From positions 42,625,098 through 42,689,097 of the forward strand of contig JARZZO010000001.1 in the NCBI GenBank assembly GCA_030544215.1: 64,000 bases of DNA, given 5' to 3'. The translations under genes were made by a program, and so were the position numbers. Each line of letters begins with the position of its first letter. Within the stretch, counting starts at the first letter, position 1. Under the pieces are notes generated by a model. That model was not told the origin of the DNA and did no database searches. It saw only the letters and a program-made list of their open reading frames with translations. This DNA is from Zantedeschia hybrid cultivar (taxonomy: Eukaryota; Streptophyta; Magnoliopsida; Alismatales; Araceae). Below are positions 33,085 through 44,575 of the stretch, piece by piece.

Positions 33085-36000
33085 GAAGAGGATCAGAGTA
33101 GGTTCTTGGAATATAGGGTCTCTTACAGGAAAGTTGATGGAACTTGTTGACACCATGGAGAGAAAAAAAGTCAATATTGCTTGCATTGAAGAGACTACAC
33201 GAGTAGGAGAGAAAAGTAAAGAAGTAGGAAATGCAAGATACAAATTGAAGTGTACAGGAAAGGAGAGAAATAAGAATGGGGTAGGTAGTATTATTGATAA
33301 TACTTTGAAGGATACAACGGTAACGGTGAAGAGAGTAGGAGATTGGATTATCCTAGTGCAATTAATTATAGAGGGAGATGCGATTAATGTAGTTAGTGCC
33401 TATGCTCCACAAGTTGGATTAGATAGTGAGAGTAAACGAAGGTTTTGGCAGGATATGGATGACCTTATGCAAAGCATACCAAATGAAGATAATATCTTTA
33501 TTGGTGGGGACCTCAATGGACATGTAGGAAGTGAATGTCAGGGTTATGAGAAGGTTCATAGAGGTTTGGCTTTAAGACTAGAAATGTGGAAGGAAAAAGT
33601 ATCTTCGATTTTGCTATGGCCTACGACTTTATACTAGCAAATATTCACTTTATAAAAAGAAAATCTCATTTAGTGACTTTAAAAAGTGGAAAAAATAGAA
33701 GCCAAATTGGCTTCCTTCTCACAAGGAAAACAAATCACGTTTTATGCAAGGATTGCAAAGTTATTTCCGAAGAGGCCTTAACATTTAGAAGAAAGACTGC
33801 TGCAAGAACAAGGTGGTAGGAATTAAAAAGGACGAAGCAAATGTATGTTTAAGAATGAACTTTTCAATATGGGTGATTGGAAGTTGGATTTGGAGGCCAA
33901 TACTATGTGGATAGATATGGCCTCAAAGATTAGAGAAGTAGCTGGAAAAGTTCTCAGAGAGTCTAAAGAACATGGCCCACCTGCGAAGGAGAGGCGGTGG
34001 TGAAATGAGGAGGTACAAAAGGCTGTTAAGAGTAAAAGAGAATAGTATAAAATATTACTAAAGTATGATAATAATGAGTCTTATTGTAACGACCCGCCAC
34101 CCTATAAATGGGGATCCGATTACTAAATAGGTACCGAATCATTAAAATTTGGAGCCAAACCAGGATCTCGATAAGTTTCGGAAATAAATGATAAACTAAG
34201 CTAAACATTCCACATCACATCGAATTGTAAAGGAAGTGCAGGAATTAAAAATTATTACAATTCGACTCGACTCAGCAAATAATTACATATTCCAACTGAA
34301 AAGAAATAATTAAGCGTACAGGTCTGAAAGGAAAATGACAACTACATCGGGGCATACCCCGGAACAGTGGCTGCTGGCGCGCAACTCGAGACAAAACCCT
34401 TCATACTACGCCTACCTAGAACCCTCACCTGAAAACCGCAAGGGTGAGTCTCATCGAAATGGACTCAGTAGGGATCCTTCGATCCCCACCACCCACTCAT
34501 GCACCCACAAGTGCAACAACACAAATATAGGCAACTTAAATAAATAAAGCAGTAAACACAACTCCCAAAGATTCCCAAATTTCGATATAAAACGCATGCA
34601 TTCATCAATGTAACATGCACAACTCTGAAACTACTCCACCACGGAGTCCACAACCAGCGTCTCGGCTAAACACACAAACCACACGGCCGAACGCGGAAAA
34701 CACCGACCTGTTGGGACCAAACAGCAACCCCTCGGATAGCGCGCTGGCTACTCCGGCCTGTCTAGCTCTAGGTGGTTCTGCTTCCCCCAGCACGAGTAAC
34801 ACTCCGAATGTACCACTCCCACACCGGTACTAGCTATACCCTAAGATACACCAGGTGACCCTCTCTCTAGGCGTCACCCCACCACTCCCACACCGGTGTC
34901 GTGTCACTCCCACACTGACACAGGGTGCCTAAGCGCTAACAACTGTCACTCTAGGTCCACGGTCGCACGAAAGACAACACAGTGCAATCCGATCACGTAG
35001 AAACTCTCGTCCTCGAGTACGTTGTTAAGCATGTAATTAACCAAACTATCTAACAATGTAAACACAAGTTAATTACATGGATTAATGAGATTATGTCTTG
35101 AATCGTGTCGCCCATGGCCGACGTCATTCAAGACCCCAAAACTGACTCATACGAAAAACTGGCCTCAGAAAATGGCTTAAATCGTGTCGCCCCTAGCAGC
35201 CGCCATTTAAACGGCCTCACTGTCCCTAGACACCATTCAATATAGAGACAGAATCCTCTGATCTGAGCTAAATCGCGTCTTGGGTGGAAGCCGTCATTTA
35301 AAATGGCGTTGCTGTCTCCAGACGCCATTTAGCACTTACAGACAGGTTCCCCTTCAGGCCTCCCCCAAGTTACAAAGTGGGATTTCTCCCCCAAATCGCA
35401 CAAAAACGTCAAAATGGAGAAAGTAGGGGAGAAGCTTAATTATTTTAATAAAGAAGCCCTTAGAACATGCTTTCTACCCCAAAAGCACCCACACATATTT
35501 CATGATTTCAAAGCGGGAAAATCATGGTTTTAAACAAAATACTGCGAGGATCGTCACCTTACCGGTTACTTGAACTCCTCCGAGCTTCAAGCCGCCGAAC
35601 CGCCACGCCACAAGCCGCCGCCAGTACCGCCGTGGATGCCGTTACTCCACCGGAACGTCGGTCGCCGTCCGGAGAGAAATGCACCGCGGAGGAGATGGTG
35701 ATGATAGTGGTGGAAGTTAGGAGGTTGATGGATTGGAGGGAGAGGAGGAATGAAGAGCGGAAAGGAAGGAGAAGGGGAAGGGGGCATCGGAGGTTCGGAG
35801 AGAAGGAGGAGGAGAGAGAGAGAAGTGGAGAGAATGAGGGAAAGGAGGGAGGGCTCGCGGGGTCAAACCCAAACTAGATAAAACGCGTCGTCTAAGACCG
35901 ACGCCAATCAGACGACAAGACGGGCTCGTACACTGATAGATCAAGGCCGTACTCTAAATGGCGTCGACCATGCAAGACGCCATTCAGATAATAAGACCAA

Positions 36001-37949
36001 AGCCGTACTCTCGCGGCCTAAAACCAGCCCATATGGCACATTAAAAAACGCGTCCCCCTAACCGGACGCCATTTGAACCGCGTCGAGCAAGTTCGACGTG
36101 AAAAGAACTCATGCCCCAGCCCCACGAGATTCCAAACTAAGGGGTCCGTCATCGAAACTGACTCGATAACTGGATCCGAAACCTCAGTCCTTACACTTAT
36201 AAATAATACAAGATAGCAAAAAAGGCTATTAGTCGGGTAAAGCTCAGGCCTTTGAAAAGATATATGAGAAACTTTGGACCAAAAAAGGAGAAAAAGATAT
36301 TTATAGATTGGGAAGGATAAGAGAGAAAAGGTATCGAGATCTTAACCAAGTTAGGTGCATCAAGGATAATGAAGGAAAGATTTTGGTGAACGATGAGGAC
36401 ATGAGAAAAAGGTGGAGAAGCTACTTTGACAATCTTTTTAATGATAATCATAGTAGAAACATAGTAGGCATAGAATGTACAACATAACATAATGTGAACT
36501 ATACTAGGAGGATTAGATTTTCGGAAGTCAATGAAGCATTGAAGATGATGAAAGTAGGTAAAGCTTGTGGCCCTGATAGAATTTCTATTGAAGTGTGAAA
36601 ATGTTTAGAAGATGTAGGAGTGAAATGGTTGACCTGACTATTTAATAAGATCCTAGTCTCTAAGAAAATACCAGATAAATGGAGAAAGAACACTCTTGTA
36701 CCTATTTTTAAAAACAAAGGAGACATCTAGGACTGCTCAAATTATAAAAATTAACCTCATAAGTCATACTATGAAGCTGTGGAAGAGAGTTGTAGAACAT
36801 CATTTACGTTCTGACACAACTATCTCAGCCAATCAATTCGGCTTTATGTCGGATCAATCAACTATGGAAGCTATCTTACTTATTATGAGCTTGATAGAGA
36901 AATATAGAGATATAAAGAAAGATCTGCATATAGTGTTCATCGATTTGGAGAAGGTCTATGATAGAGTTCCAAGAGATGTTTTGTGGTGGGTGTTGGAGCG
37001 CAAAAGAGTATCTACTAGGTACATACAAATATTAAAAGACATATATGAATGAGCAACTACTAGTATCCGCATGGTCATAGGTGAAACAAGAGATTTTCCT
37101 ATTTCCGTTGGAGTGCATCAAGGATCAGCAGTAAGTTCTTACCTTTTCGCATTAGTTATGGATGATTTAACAAAGGATATATAAGAGGACATGCAATGGT
37201 GTATGATGTTTGTAGATGATATTGTGTTGATAGATGAGACGCAAAAGGGAGTTAATATAAAACTAAAGCTTTAGAGGAGCACCTTAGAGTCTACGGGTTT
37301 CAGGTTATGTATAACTAAGACAAAATACATGCATTGTAAGTTTAATAAAAGTCAGGTCGGCGAAAAGGAGGCAGTTAACTTGGATGGGATGACAATACCC
37401 TAAAGCACCTATTTCAAATATCTTGGTTCGACCCTCTAAGAAGATGGAGGATGTGATGAGGATGTTAGTTATAGGATTAAAGCAAGATGGGTGAAGTGGA
37501 GACTTGTTATAGGAGTCTTGTGTGACCCCAAGATCCCAACGAAGCTAAAAGGAAAGTTCTACCGTACGGCGATAAGACCTGTAATGTTATATGGTTGCGA
37601 GTGTTGGGCGATGAAGGGGTAACATGCCTCCAGGATGAGTGTTGCCGAGATGAGAATGTTAAGGTGGATGTGTGAACATACTAGGTTAGATAAAATTTGT
37701 AATGAGTATATTAGAGAAAAAGTAGGAGTGGTACCAATTGAGGACAAATTGAGAGAAAGAAGACTGAGATGGTTTGGGCATGCTAGGTGTGGGCCTAGGG
37801 AGGCTCCAGTTAGAAAAGTGGAGCATATTAGGATAGAGGAGGAGAAGAAAGGAAGGGGTAGACCTAGATTAACTTGGAAGAGGATAGTACAATATGATTT
37901 AAAAGTTTTAAACATTTCAAAAGAGGTAGCCCAAAATCGTTTAGAGTGA
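33085..37949 (+). pseudogene. Degenerate RTE ORF: endonuclease and reverse transcriptase
   Basis: An intact copy would nick DNA and prime reverse transcription at the target. The endonuclease begins near 33095 with SWNIGSLTGKLMELVDTM, continues through VVSAYAPQVG and IGGDLNGHVG (33510-33535), then shifts frame near 33590. The frame is interrupted by a Tekay solo LTR at 34085-36195. RT follows with GPDRISIE near 36570, QFGFMSDQSTMEA near 36835, FIDLEKVYDRVPRD near 36935 and FVDD at 37209-37220. Stops occur near 36596, 36637, 36728, 37050 and 37183. The C-terminal part (37635-37949) holds MLRWMCEHTRLDKI and RLRWFGHARCGPREAP. It is dead, but all domains can be recognised. Confidence 0.88.
34085..36195 (-). 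repeat. Tekay-like solo LTR inside the RTE LINE
   Basis: 2111 bp with TG...CA ends (plus strand TGTAACGACCC to CAGTCCTTACA). It is flanked by a perfect TSD, CTTAT, at 34080-34084 and 36196-36200, with no internal element sequence. It aligns with the minus-strand LTRs of Tekay B. This is the product expected from LTR-LTR recombination within a full element. Confidence 0.95.
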
Positions 37950-38007
37950 AGACAGAGAACTTATATAACCGATCACAATTATTTGGGATTAAGGCTTCGT
38001 TGAGTTA

Positions 38008-38590
38008 TATTAAGATTTGTCAACGGCTTAAACCGTTGACAAAGCTTTCTGTTAAATATATGTCAATGGTTAGCTCAGCCGTTGACATATGCTACATATT
38101 TGTTAGCGGCTTAAGCCGTTAACATATGTAAAACATATGTTAACAGCTATAGCCGCTGACCAATATTCAGTTTTTATCAATGACTATAGCTGTTGACATT
38201 TGCTACATATGTCAACGGTTGTAGCCGTTGACATATGTGGTATATGTCCACAGTTTGTAGCCATTGGCATATGAATTCATATGTCCACGGCTAGGAGTCG
38301 TTGACATATGGCTCATATGTCCACAACTAGAAGCCGTGGACATATGTTTCATTTGTCAACGACTGTGTTGTACTCGTTGACAAATTATGCCAACGGGACT
38401 TTTGTCTAGCCATGGACATGAGCCATATGTCAACGGCTATGTTGTACCCATTGACAAATGTTTGCCAACGGGACTTTTGTCCACGGCTTTGTCACCGGCC
38501 TCGTAGTCGCTGACATAACCTTTAGTTTACAGCTTTGTTACGTTTGTCATCGACTGCTAGCCGCTGACAAATCCCCTCTTCCTTGTAGTG
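38008..38590. mobile_element. CACTA (En/Spm) transposon terminus with a palindromic subterminal array
   Basis: The right edge reads CTTCCTTGTAGTG, the inverse of CACTACAAGGAAG, which is the start expected of a plant CACTA terminal inverted repeat. Inside it, more than ten imperfect palindromes of about 25-40 bases fill the region, most of the form TGTCAACGGCT...AGCCGTTGACA joined by CATATG. The other terminus was not found; the RTE LINE inserted in this element, and its left part seems to have been deleted at 32319/32320. The bases following are TAA; the 3-bp TSD cannot be checked. Confidence 0.78.
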
Positions 38591-40033
38591 TAATTTAGTT
38601 AATTGTTATTCTAAGTTGTTAGATTAATAATTAAATTTTTGTTAATTAATCTAATAGTTAGATTAATTCCTAATTCTAGAATGGTTCTAACTTGCATGGA
38701 ACATTGTTTGAAATTATTTTTAGATTGTGTGCACATAAGACGTGTTTAATATTTTTAAATATGATTTAATTGCATGCTTAACTAATAAAATAAATTTTCA
38801 AAAATCTAATGGACTAATTTTGATTGGTCCTTGGTTCTTGAAACCAAAATTATTTAATTTTGAAAAACTTTTATTTAGCTATGTGATGAGCTCTTCCATG
38901 TGTAGATTGGATAATAAAATAAACCGTAGTCATGGATATGCATTGATGATGTATGTATGTGGATCATGGTAGGATGTGATGGATGATTCATTAATTGTTA
39001 ATAAATAGGAGCTTGCATACCTCTCTCTCTCACTCCTCCAATGTAATTCTACCTCCCTCTTATAATATATTCGCCATAAGGCATTCTTCTATTTACAAAT
39101 TGTAAATTCATAATGTTGTATCTTTAATCTTAGTTGTAAATTGATCGAGGCCATGGTGATTAAAGCAAGGACAATCCACAACTGCAACTAGGAAGGTTTT
39201 TGAAGGAGTTTAGATTGCCTGTGTGATTGCAAACCATTTAATGTAATTGTAATGTTGAATGTATGTGAGTTTGACTGTATAGATCAAGTTAAACCACTAT
39301 GCTATCCATGACCCCACCTTTTCATGTATGTGATGCATGCTTTTATTTGATTATAAATCAAATGTCTAGATTATGTATATCATAAATATATGTGATATAT
39401 TTATATACTATCACCTAGGATGAGACCAAATTATAATAATCAAAACTTTTAATGTAAATTTTAAGCTAGAGTGCAAGTAATTGAGAATGTACTACGTGGC
39501 TCTCCATCGTTATAGTTTTTAGGATTCGATTCAGTAATGACAATTTCTTATGTTTCCCCGAGATCTGTCACTGTCTGATGAAAAAACTAAGAACTATGGC
39601 ATTATGATGCCTTGAGGTTGGGTAAAGGAACGATGCAACTATCCTTACATTTCCCTAGGAGCTACATCCTAATCTATTCCGTCATGTAATGATAGTAAAG
39701 CTTGGACCATGAATAATAGTTTATTGTGCCTTTTCAAGACCATTACCTACTTAGTAGCCAAAGTATGATCAAATATTACAAAGAGTTGTAATTACCATGA
39801 GATGGTTGTTCTTAGATCAAAGTATGATACTTGTGTTTTCCCAAACTCATACTATGAGTCTTAGAGATTCTAATCCCCGCTAGGAGACTGTCGGCATCTC
39901 CCGTTCTGTATATCTGAAAGTTATACAGCCTGACGAAAATTAGTGGGAGTAAAACTAGATGAAAGTTCATATCTTGTTTTAAACTTAATAATTGAACATT
40001 TGCTAATTACGATTTTATCTCCTATAGGACAAA
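38591..40033 (+). other. Leader of copia element B (truncated at its 5' side)
   Basis: AT-rich non-coding sequence that corresponds in order to the second half of the copia A leader, including a CCTCTCTCTCTCACTCC-type block near 39022 and an AGGAGACTGTCGGCATCTCC block near 39883. The four TTTGTTGTGCTACC repeats of copia A are not recognisable. No primer site or 5' LTR end is present on this side. Confidence 0.65.
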
Positions 40034-43000
40034 ATGTCGCACCATAACCTGTTGTGTTGCGTACTGGATGCCAATTGATTGACAAGCCCTAATTACTCCG
40101 ACTGGCTCAGGAACTTGAAGATTGTCTTCAAGTCTGAGCAGATTGCGTACATCCTAGATAATGATCCTCCTGCTGATCCGACATTATATGCCCTTGAAGA
40201 GGAGATCATAACATATGAGAAATGGAAAGAAGACTCCACCATAACCCAATACTACATACTTGCCTCGATGAGCAATGAGTTGCAGAGGCAACATGAAGAG
40301 ATGGATGCAAGATCCATTATGCTCCATCTGAAGGGGCTATTTGGTGAGCATAGCAGAATCGAAAGATATTAGATATCAAAGAATTTATTCAAGGCTCAGA
40401 TGGCAGAGGGATCTTCAGTATAGATATATGTGCTGAAGATGATTGAGTGGATTGAAAGGCTAGATGCTCTTGGGGTCCCACTTCCCAAGGAGATGCATAC
40501 TGACCTTATTCTCGCTTCTCTTTCACAATTATATGCTCAATTAATCTTAACATGAACAAGATCGAAACATCTCTGGCTAAGTTATTGAATATACTGAAAA
40601 CTGCAGAGGACAACCTTGTGAAGGAAAAGCCCCAAGTCCTCATAGTTGGTAAGACCAACATAAAGAGGAAGGCAGTCCCAGCCTTTAAAAAAGGCAAGGG
40701 CAAGAAGCATGATAAGCCAAAGATTGCAAAGGAGGACAAAGAAAAATAAGTAGAAGAGGGTGATTGCTTCTACTCTCATCAGAAGGGCCACTATAAGAGG
40801 AATTGCAAAGAATACCTCAAGGACAAGGTTCAAGGAAAGGTGAAGCAGCAGGACGCTTTAGGTATCTATATGATAGATATAGATATTGTATATCATGGGT
40901 ATTAGATATTGGATACTTCTCATACATGCAATCACATGCAGGTACTGACAAGAAGGTGTAAGCTGAAGACTGGTTAGGTGGAGCTGAGGCTAGGTAACAT
41001 TGCAAGAGTTGTGGCGATCATTGTATGGATAGTGAATCTCAAGCTACCATCAGGAGACTATTTATCATTAGATGATTGTTATTATGTACCTAGTATAATA
41101 AGGAGCATCATATCTATTTCGTGTTTAGATAATATTGGATACAATTTATCCATTGAGAACAAATATTGTTCAATTTATTTTAAAAATAAATTTGTTGCTT
41201 CTGCTGCTTTAGTCAATAAATTGTACTTGATGGATGCATCTTATGATAGTATTCATGTTCATAGAGCTCTTAAGAAGAGCAAGTGTGAAGTCAATAGAGC
41301 CTACTTATGGCATTGTAGGCTTGGCCACATTGGAGAAAATAAATTCTAACAGTTGCATAAAGATGGATATTTAGATCTATTTGATTTTGAATCGTATGCA
41401 ACTTGTGAATCATGCTTGATGGGTAAAATGGCTAAATCTCTATTTACTGGGAATGGAGAAAAATCCAAGGACATATTGGAACTAATACACTCTGATGTAT
41501 GTGGTCCTATGTCTACTCAAGCCATTGGTGGTTTCTCCTACTTCATTACACTTGTTGATGATTTCTCCAAGTATGGCTTTATGTATTTAATGAAGTAAAA
41601 ATTATAAGCCTTTGAGAAATTCAGAGAATTCAAGAATGAAGTGGAGAAATAGAGTGGAAAGAGTATCAAAACCATCTGATCAGATCGAGGTGGGGAATAC
41701 TAAAGTACATAGTTCACACAGTACTTAAAACGGTATCCTCTCTCAGTTTACACCTCCTTATACACCTCAGATAAATGGTGTATTAGAAAGGAGGAATCAC
41801 ACATTAATGGAAATGGTGCGTTCAATGATGAGCATGTCTAGACTATCAGTGTCTCTATAAGGATATGCACTTAGCTCTACTATGTATATCCTAAATAGAG
41901 TACTCAGTAAGTCTGTTGAATTCATTATGTATGAGATATGGAAAGGAAGGAAACTAAACCTTAAGCATGTTAAAGTCTGGGGATGTCCTGCTCATATTAA
42001 AATATATGATTTAGATAAACTGAAGTCTAGAACTGACAAGTGCAGATTTGTGAGATATCCGAGGAAAACCTACGATTACTACTTTTATCATCCTGACGAA
42101 CAAAAGGTGTTTGTCACCTAGAGAACTGTCTTCTTGGAAGAAGATTATATTCTCCAAAAGGATAGTGGGACTAAAGTAAATCTGGAAGAAGTTCCAGACC
42201 CACAGATTGTTATAGGTTCATCAGATAAATCGTCAACTTCTGAACCTGTTCAAACGTACACACAGGAACCACATAGGTCTATTAGAGTGTCTATGCAGCC
42301 TGACAGATATGTAGGACATATCAGTGGGAATGATTCTAAGACACTCTATAATGAGGATGATGATCCCAAAACTTACCAGGAGGCTATTAAGAGTCCAGAA
42401 GCCGAGAAATAGTGAGAAGTCGTAAACTCTGAAATCCAGTCCATGTACACTAACTAAGTTTGGAACTTGGTAGATTTGCCTGAGAGTATAGTACCTATAG
42501 GATGCAAGCGGATCTTTAAGAGAAAGATAGGTACGATGTGCATATTATAAAGCAAAGTTGGTGGCGAAGGGTTATCGTCAAAGATAAGGTGTTCACTATG
42601 ATGAGACATTCTCACAAGTTCCCATGATTAAGTCTATCAGAATACTTCTCACCATTGCAGTATAACATGATTATGAGATCAAACAGATAGATGTAAAGAT
42701 AGCTTTCCTCAATGGAAACCTTGAGGAAGAGATATGATACAACCGGAGGGCTTCACTTCCAAAAAGTCTCCAGATATAGTATGTAAATTGCAAAGGTCCA
42801 TTTATGGATTGAAGCAAGTTTCCCAAAACTGGAACATAAGGTTTGATGAGGGGATCAAGTCTTATGACTTCATGAAGAATGAAGATGAGTCTTGTGTATA
42901 TAAGAAACAGAGTGGGAGCATAATTACCTTCTTAGTCCTTTATGTTGACGACATCCTACTCATTGGGAATGATGTAGGGATGATGTCATCAGTAAAGATA

Positions 43001-43832
43001 TGGCTGTCAAAGAATTTCTTTGTGAAGGATTTGTGAGAAGCATCTTACATATTAGAAAACGGATCTATAGAGATAGATCAAAGAGGATATTTGCTTTAAT
43101 CTAATCCATGCACATAGAATCAATTGTCAAAACGTTTGGCATGGAAAATTCTAAGAGAGGTCTCATACCAATGAGATATGGAATTTATCTCTCTAAAGGT
43201 CAGTCGCCTAAGACCTCTGAAGAGAGGGCATTAATAAATACCCCTATACATCAACTATAGATTCCATTATATATGCCATGCTATATACTAGGCCTTACAT
43301 AGCATATGTTCTAAGTGTTACGAACAGATATCAAGCAGATCTAGGTGATGAGCACTGGAAAGCTATGAAATGTACCCTTAAGGATTTGAGAAGAACTAAG
43401 GATATGTTTCTAATATATGGAGAAGGAGACCTAAAGTTGCAAGGATAAACTGACTCAAGCTTTCAGTCTAATCTAGATGACAGCAAGTCCACATCCGGAT
43501 TTGTATTCATGCTTAACAGGGGAGTAGTGAGTTGGTTCCAAGCAAGAAACCACTGCAGACTCGACAACTGTAGCTGAGTACATTGTTGCAGTTGAAGCCG
43601 CCAAAGAAATAGTCTGGATGAAGAAATTCATCAGCGACCTCGGTGTTGTGGAGAGCATCTCTGATCACGTCCCACTGTTGTGTGACAACAATGTGGCGAT
43701 AACTCAAGCGAAAGAGCCACGGTCTCATCAAAAGACGAAGCACATTCTGAGGCACTTTCACCTGATCAGGGATATAATTGCTCGAGGAGACGTCGTTGTA
43801 GAAAGAGTTCGCTCCGCCGACAACATTGTGGA

Positions 43833-44037
43833 TGTAACAACCCAATCAGTTAACTAGCCCAACAACTGTGCTAGTTGGTAGACTTCCCAGAAAGGCCACC
43901 CATCTTAAGACTTCTCCCAACCGAGCACACTTAACTTCGGAGTTCTTTCCAACTCGAACTCCGAAAAAAGGTTAATCGGTGTTGTTGGTAGTCTACTGAT
44001 TTAGTCTATTTAATATATTCTTATACGGGGTGTTACA
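43833..44037 (-). repeat. 3' LTR of the Cassandra TRIM
   Basis: TG...CA ends (plus strand TGTAACAACCC to GGGTGTTACA). The 5S-like part covers about 43882-43950 on the minus strand. The box A-like segment AGTTAAGTGTGCT is kept; the box C-like segment reads AGATGGGTGGCC, slightly decayed compared with the other LTR. Confidence 0.9.
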
Positions 44038-44051
44038 ATCTACCCCCCTTA
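44038..44051 (-). promoter_or_regulatory. Polypurine tract of the Cassandra TRIM
   Basis: On the minus strand TAAGGGGGGTAGAT runs directly into the 3' LTR. Confidence 0.8.
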
Positions 44052-44128
44052 TTAGGCGACGTCCTCGTCGCTATATCACAACTATTCTGGAACACCAGGG
44101 AGGTAGGATTCTAGAGATGGCCCTCACA

Positions 44129-44216
44129 GGTTCAAGAGGTGGCTCCCACCATATAACACTTTATCCTATATGGGTTCAAGAGGTGGCTCCCATAGTGTAG
44201 CACTTTGTCCTATGTG
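44129..44216 (-). repeat. 44-bp tandem duplication in the TRIM interior
   Basis: GGTTCAAGAGGTGGCTCCCA occurs at 44129-44148 and 44173-44192 (plus strand), each followed by a similar 24-base tail containing CACTTT and TCCTAT. This duplication is most of what lies between the purine tract and the primer site. Confidence 0.8.
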
Positions 44217-44248
44217 GTACTTAGCTCCTACATTTTCAGTTGGTGTCA

Positions 44249-44261
44249 GGCTCTGATACCA
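44249..44261 (-). promoter_or_regulatory. Primer binding site (tRNA-iMet) of the Cassandra TRIM
   Basis: TGGTATCAGAGCC on the minus strand, two bases after the 5' LTR. It is the complement of the initiator tRNA-Met 3' end. Confidence 0.9.
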
Positions 44262-44263
44262 TT

Positions 44264-44471
44264 TGTAACGACCCAATCAGTTAACTGGATCAACAACTGT
44301 GCTAGTTGGTAGACTTCTTAGGAAGGTCGTCACCCATCCTAGGACTTCTCCCCACCAAGCACCCTTAACTTCGGAGTTCTTTCCAACTCGAACTCCGAAA
44401 AATGGTTAACTGGTGTTGTTAGTAGTCTACTGATTTAGTCTATTTAACATATTCTTATACGGAGTGTTACA
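44264..44471 (-). repeat. 5' LTR of the Cassandra TRIM, with the better-preserved 5S-like promoter
   Basis: 208 bp. On the minus strand a box A-like AGTTAAGGGTGCT lies at 44370-44358, an intermediate-like AGTCCTAGG near 44347-44339, and a box C-like GGATGGGTGAC at 44339-44329. These match the order and spacing of the internal 5S rRNA gene promoter. It is not a 5S gene, because the 5' and 3' parts of 5S rRNA are missing. Confidence 0.88.
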
Positions 44472-44565
44472 GTAGATCCACTGACAAAGCCGTTGTCTCA
44501 AAATATGTTTGAGCGTCACCTTAAGAATATGAGTATTCAATACAAGGGTGATTGGCTTTAGTCTA

Positions 44566-44575
44566 AGTGGGAGAT
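44566..44575 (+). promoter_or_regulatory. Polypurine tract of copia element B
   Basis: AGTGGGAGAT touches the TGTTAG start of the 3' LTR and follows the pol stop by four bases. Confidence 0.8.

Larger units (their letters stand above)
32690..38007 (+). mobile_element. RTE-clade LINE with 13-bp TSD, carrying a Tekay solo LTR
   Basis: It is bounded by TATTAAGATTTGT at 32677-32689 and again at 38008-38020, a 13-bp TSD typical of LINE insertion. It contains an apurinic-type endonuclease, a reverse transcriptase with FVDD, and an RTE-type C-terminal region ending in RGRPRLTWKR, followed by a short 3' tail (GGGATTAAGGCTTCGTTGAG). No LTRs belong to it. Without the solo LTR at 34085-36195 it is about 3.2 kb, a usual length for plant RTE. 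The 5' region at 32690-33080 matches the usual plant RTE leader in character and is non-coding. Confidence 0.88.
43833..44471 (-). mobile_element. Cassandra-type TRIM (639 bp) with 5S rRNA-like LTRs
   Basis: Two LTRs of 205 and 208 bp surround a 226-bp non-coding interior. On the minus strand the order is LTR (44471-44264), primer site, interior, purine tract, LTR (44037-43833). Flanks are GTGGA (43828-43832) and GTAGA (44472-44476), a TSD with one mismatch, and removing the insert restores the copia B frame (DNIVD to DPLTKPL). Each LTR contains a stretch closely resembling plant 5S rRNA from ACTCCGAAGTTAAG to GGATGGGTGAC, which is the hallmark of Cassandra. It has no coding capacity, so it relies on other elements for enzymes. 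Confidence 0.92.
40034..44561 (+). pseudogene. Heavily degraded gag-pol of copia element B, cut by a Cassandra TRIM
   Basis: Gag begins at ATG 40034 with an early TGA (40076) and continues as NYSDWLRNLKIVFKS. Later landmarks are a damaged CCHC knuckle near 40760-40810, the protease region near 40900 with its DTG lost, integrase (LWHCRLGHIGEN near 41310, HSDVCGPMS near 41490), RT (RSIYGLKQ near 42800, YVDD at 42941-42952), and RNase H to DNIVD near 43832. A TRIM element splits the frame there, and after 44471 it resumes as VDPLTKPLSQN to the stop at 44559-44561. There are more than twenty stops and shifts, so it is much older than copia A. It is related to copia A and C but forms a separate family by LTR sequence. 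Confidence 0.88.

Noticed and set aside
33134..33637. A separate host endonuclease gene
   Set aside because: The frame is the endonuclease domain of an RTE LINE whose RT and C-terminal parts follow in order, with a 13-bp TSD around the whole.
38008..38590. MicroRNA gene or CRISPR-like palindromic array
   Set aside because: The many imperfect palindromes end exactly at a CACTA-type terminus, which explains them as subterminal repeats. No single dominant hairpin stands out.
44264..44471. A 5S rRNA gene
   Set aside because: Only the internal promoter part of 5S rRNA is present, and it lies inside a TG...CA LTR with primer site and TSD. It is Cassandra LTR sequence, not a 5S gene.
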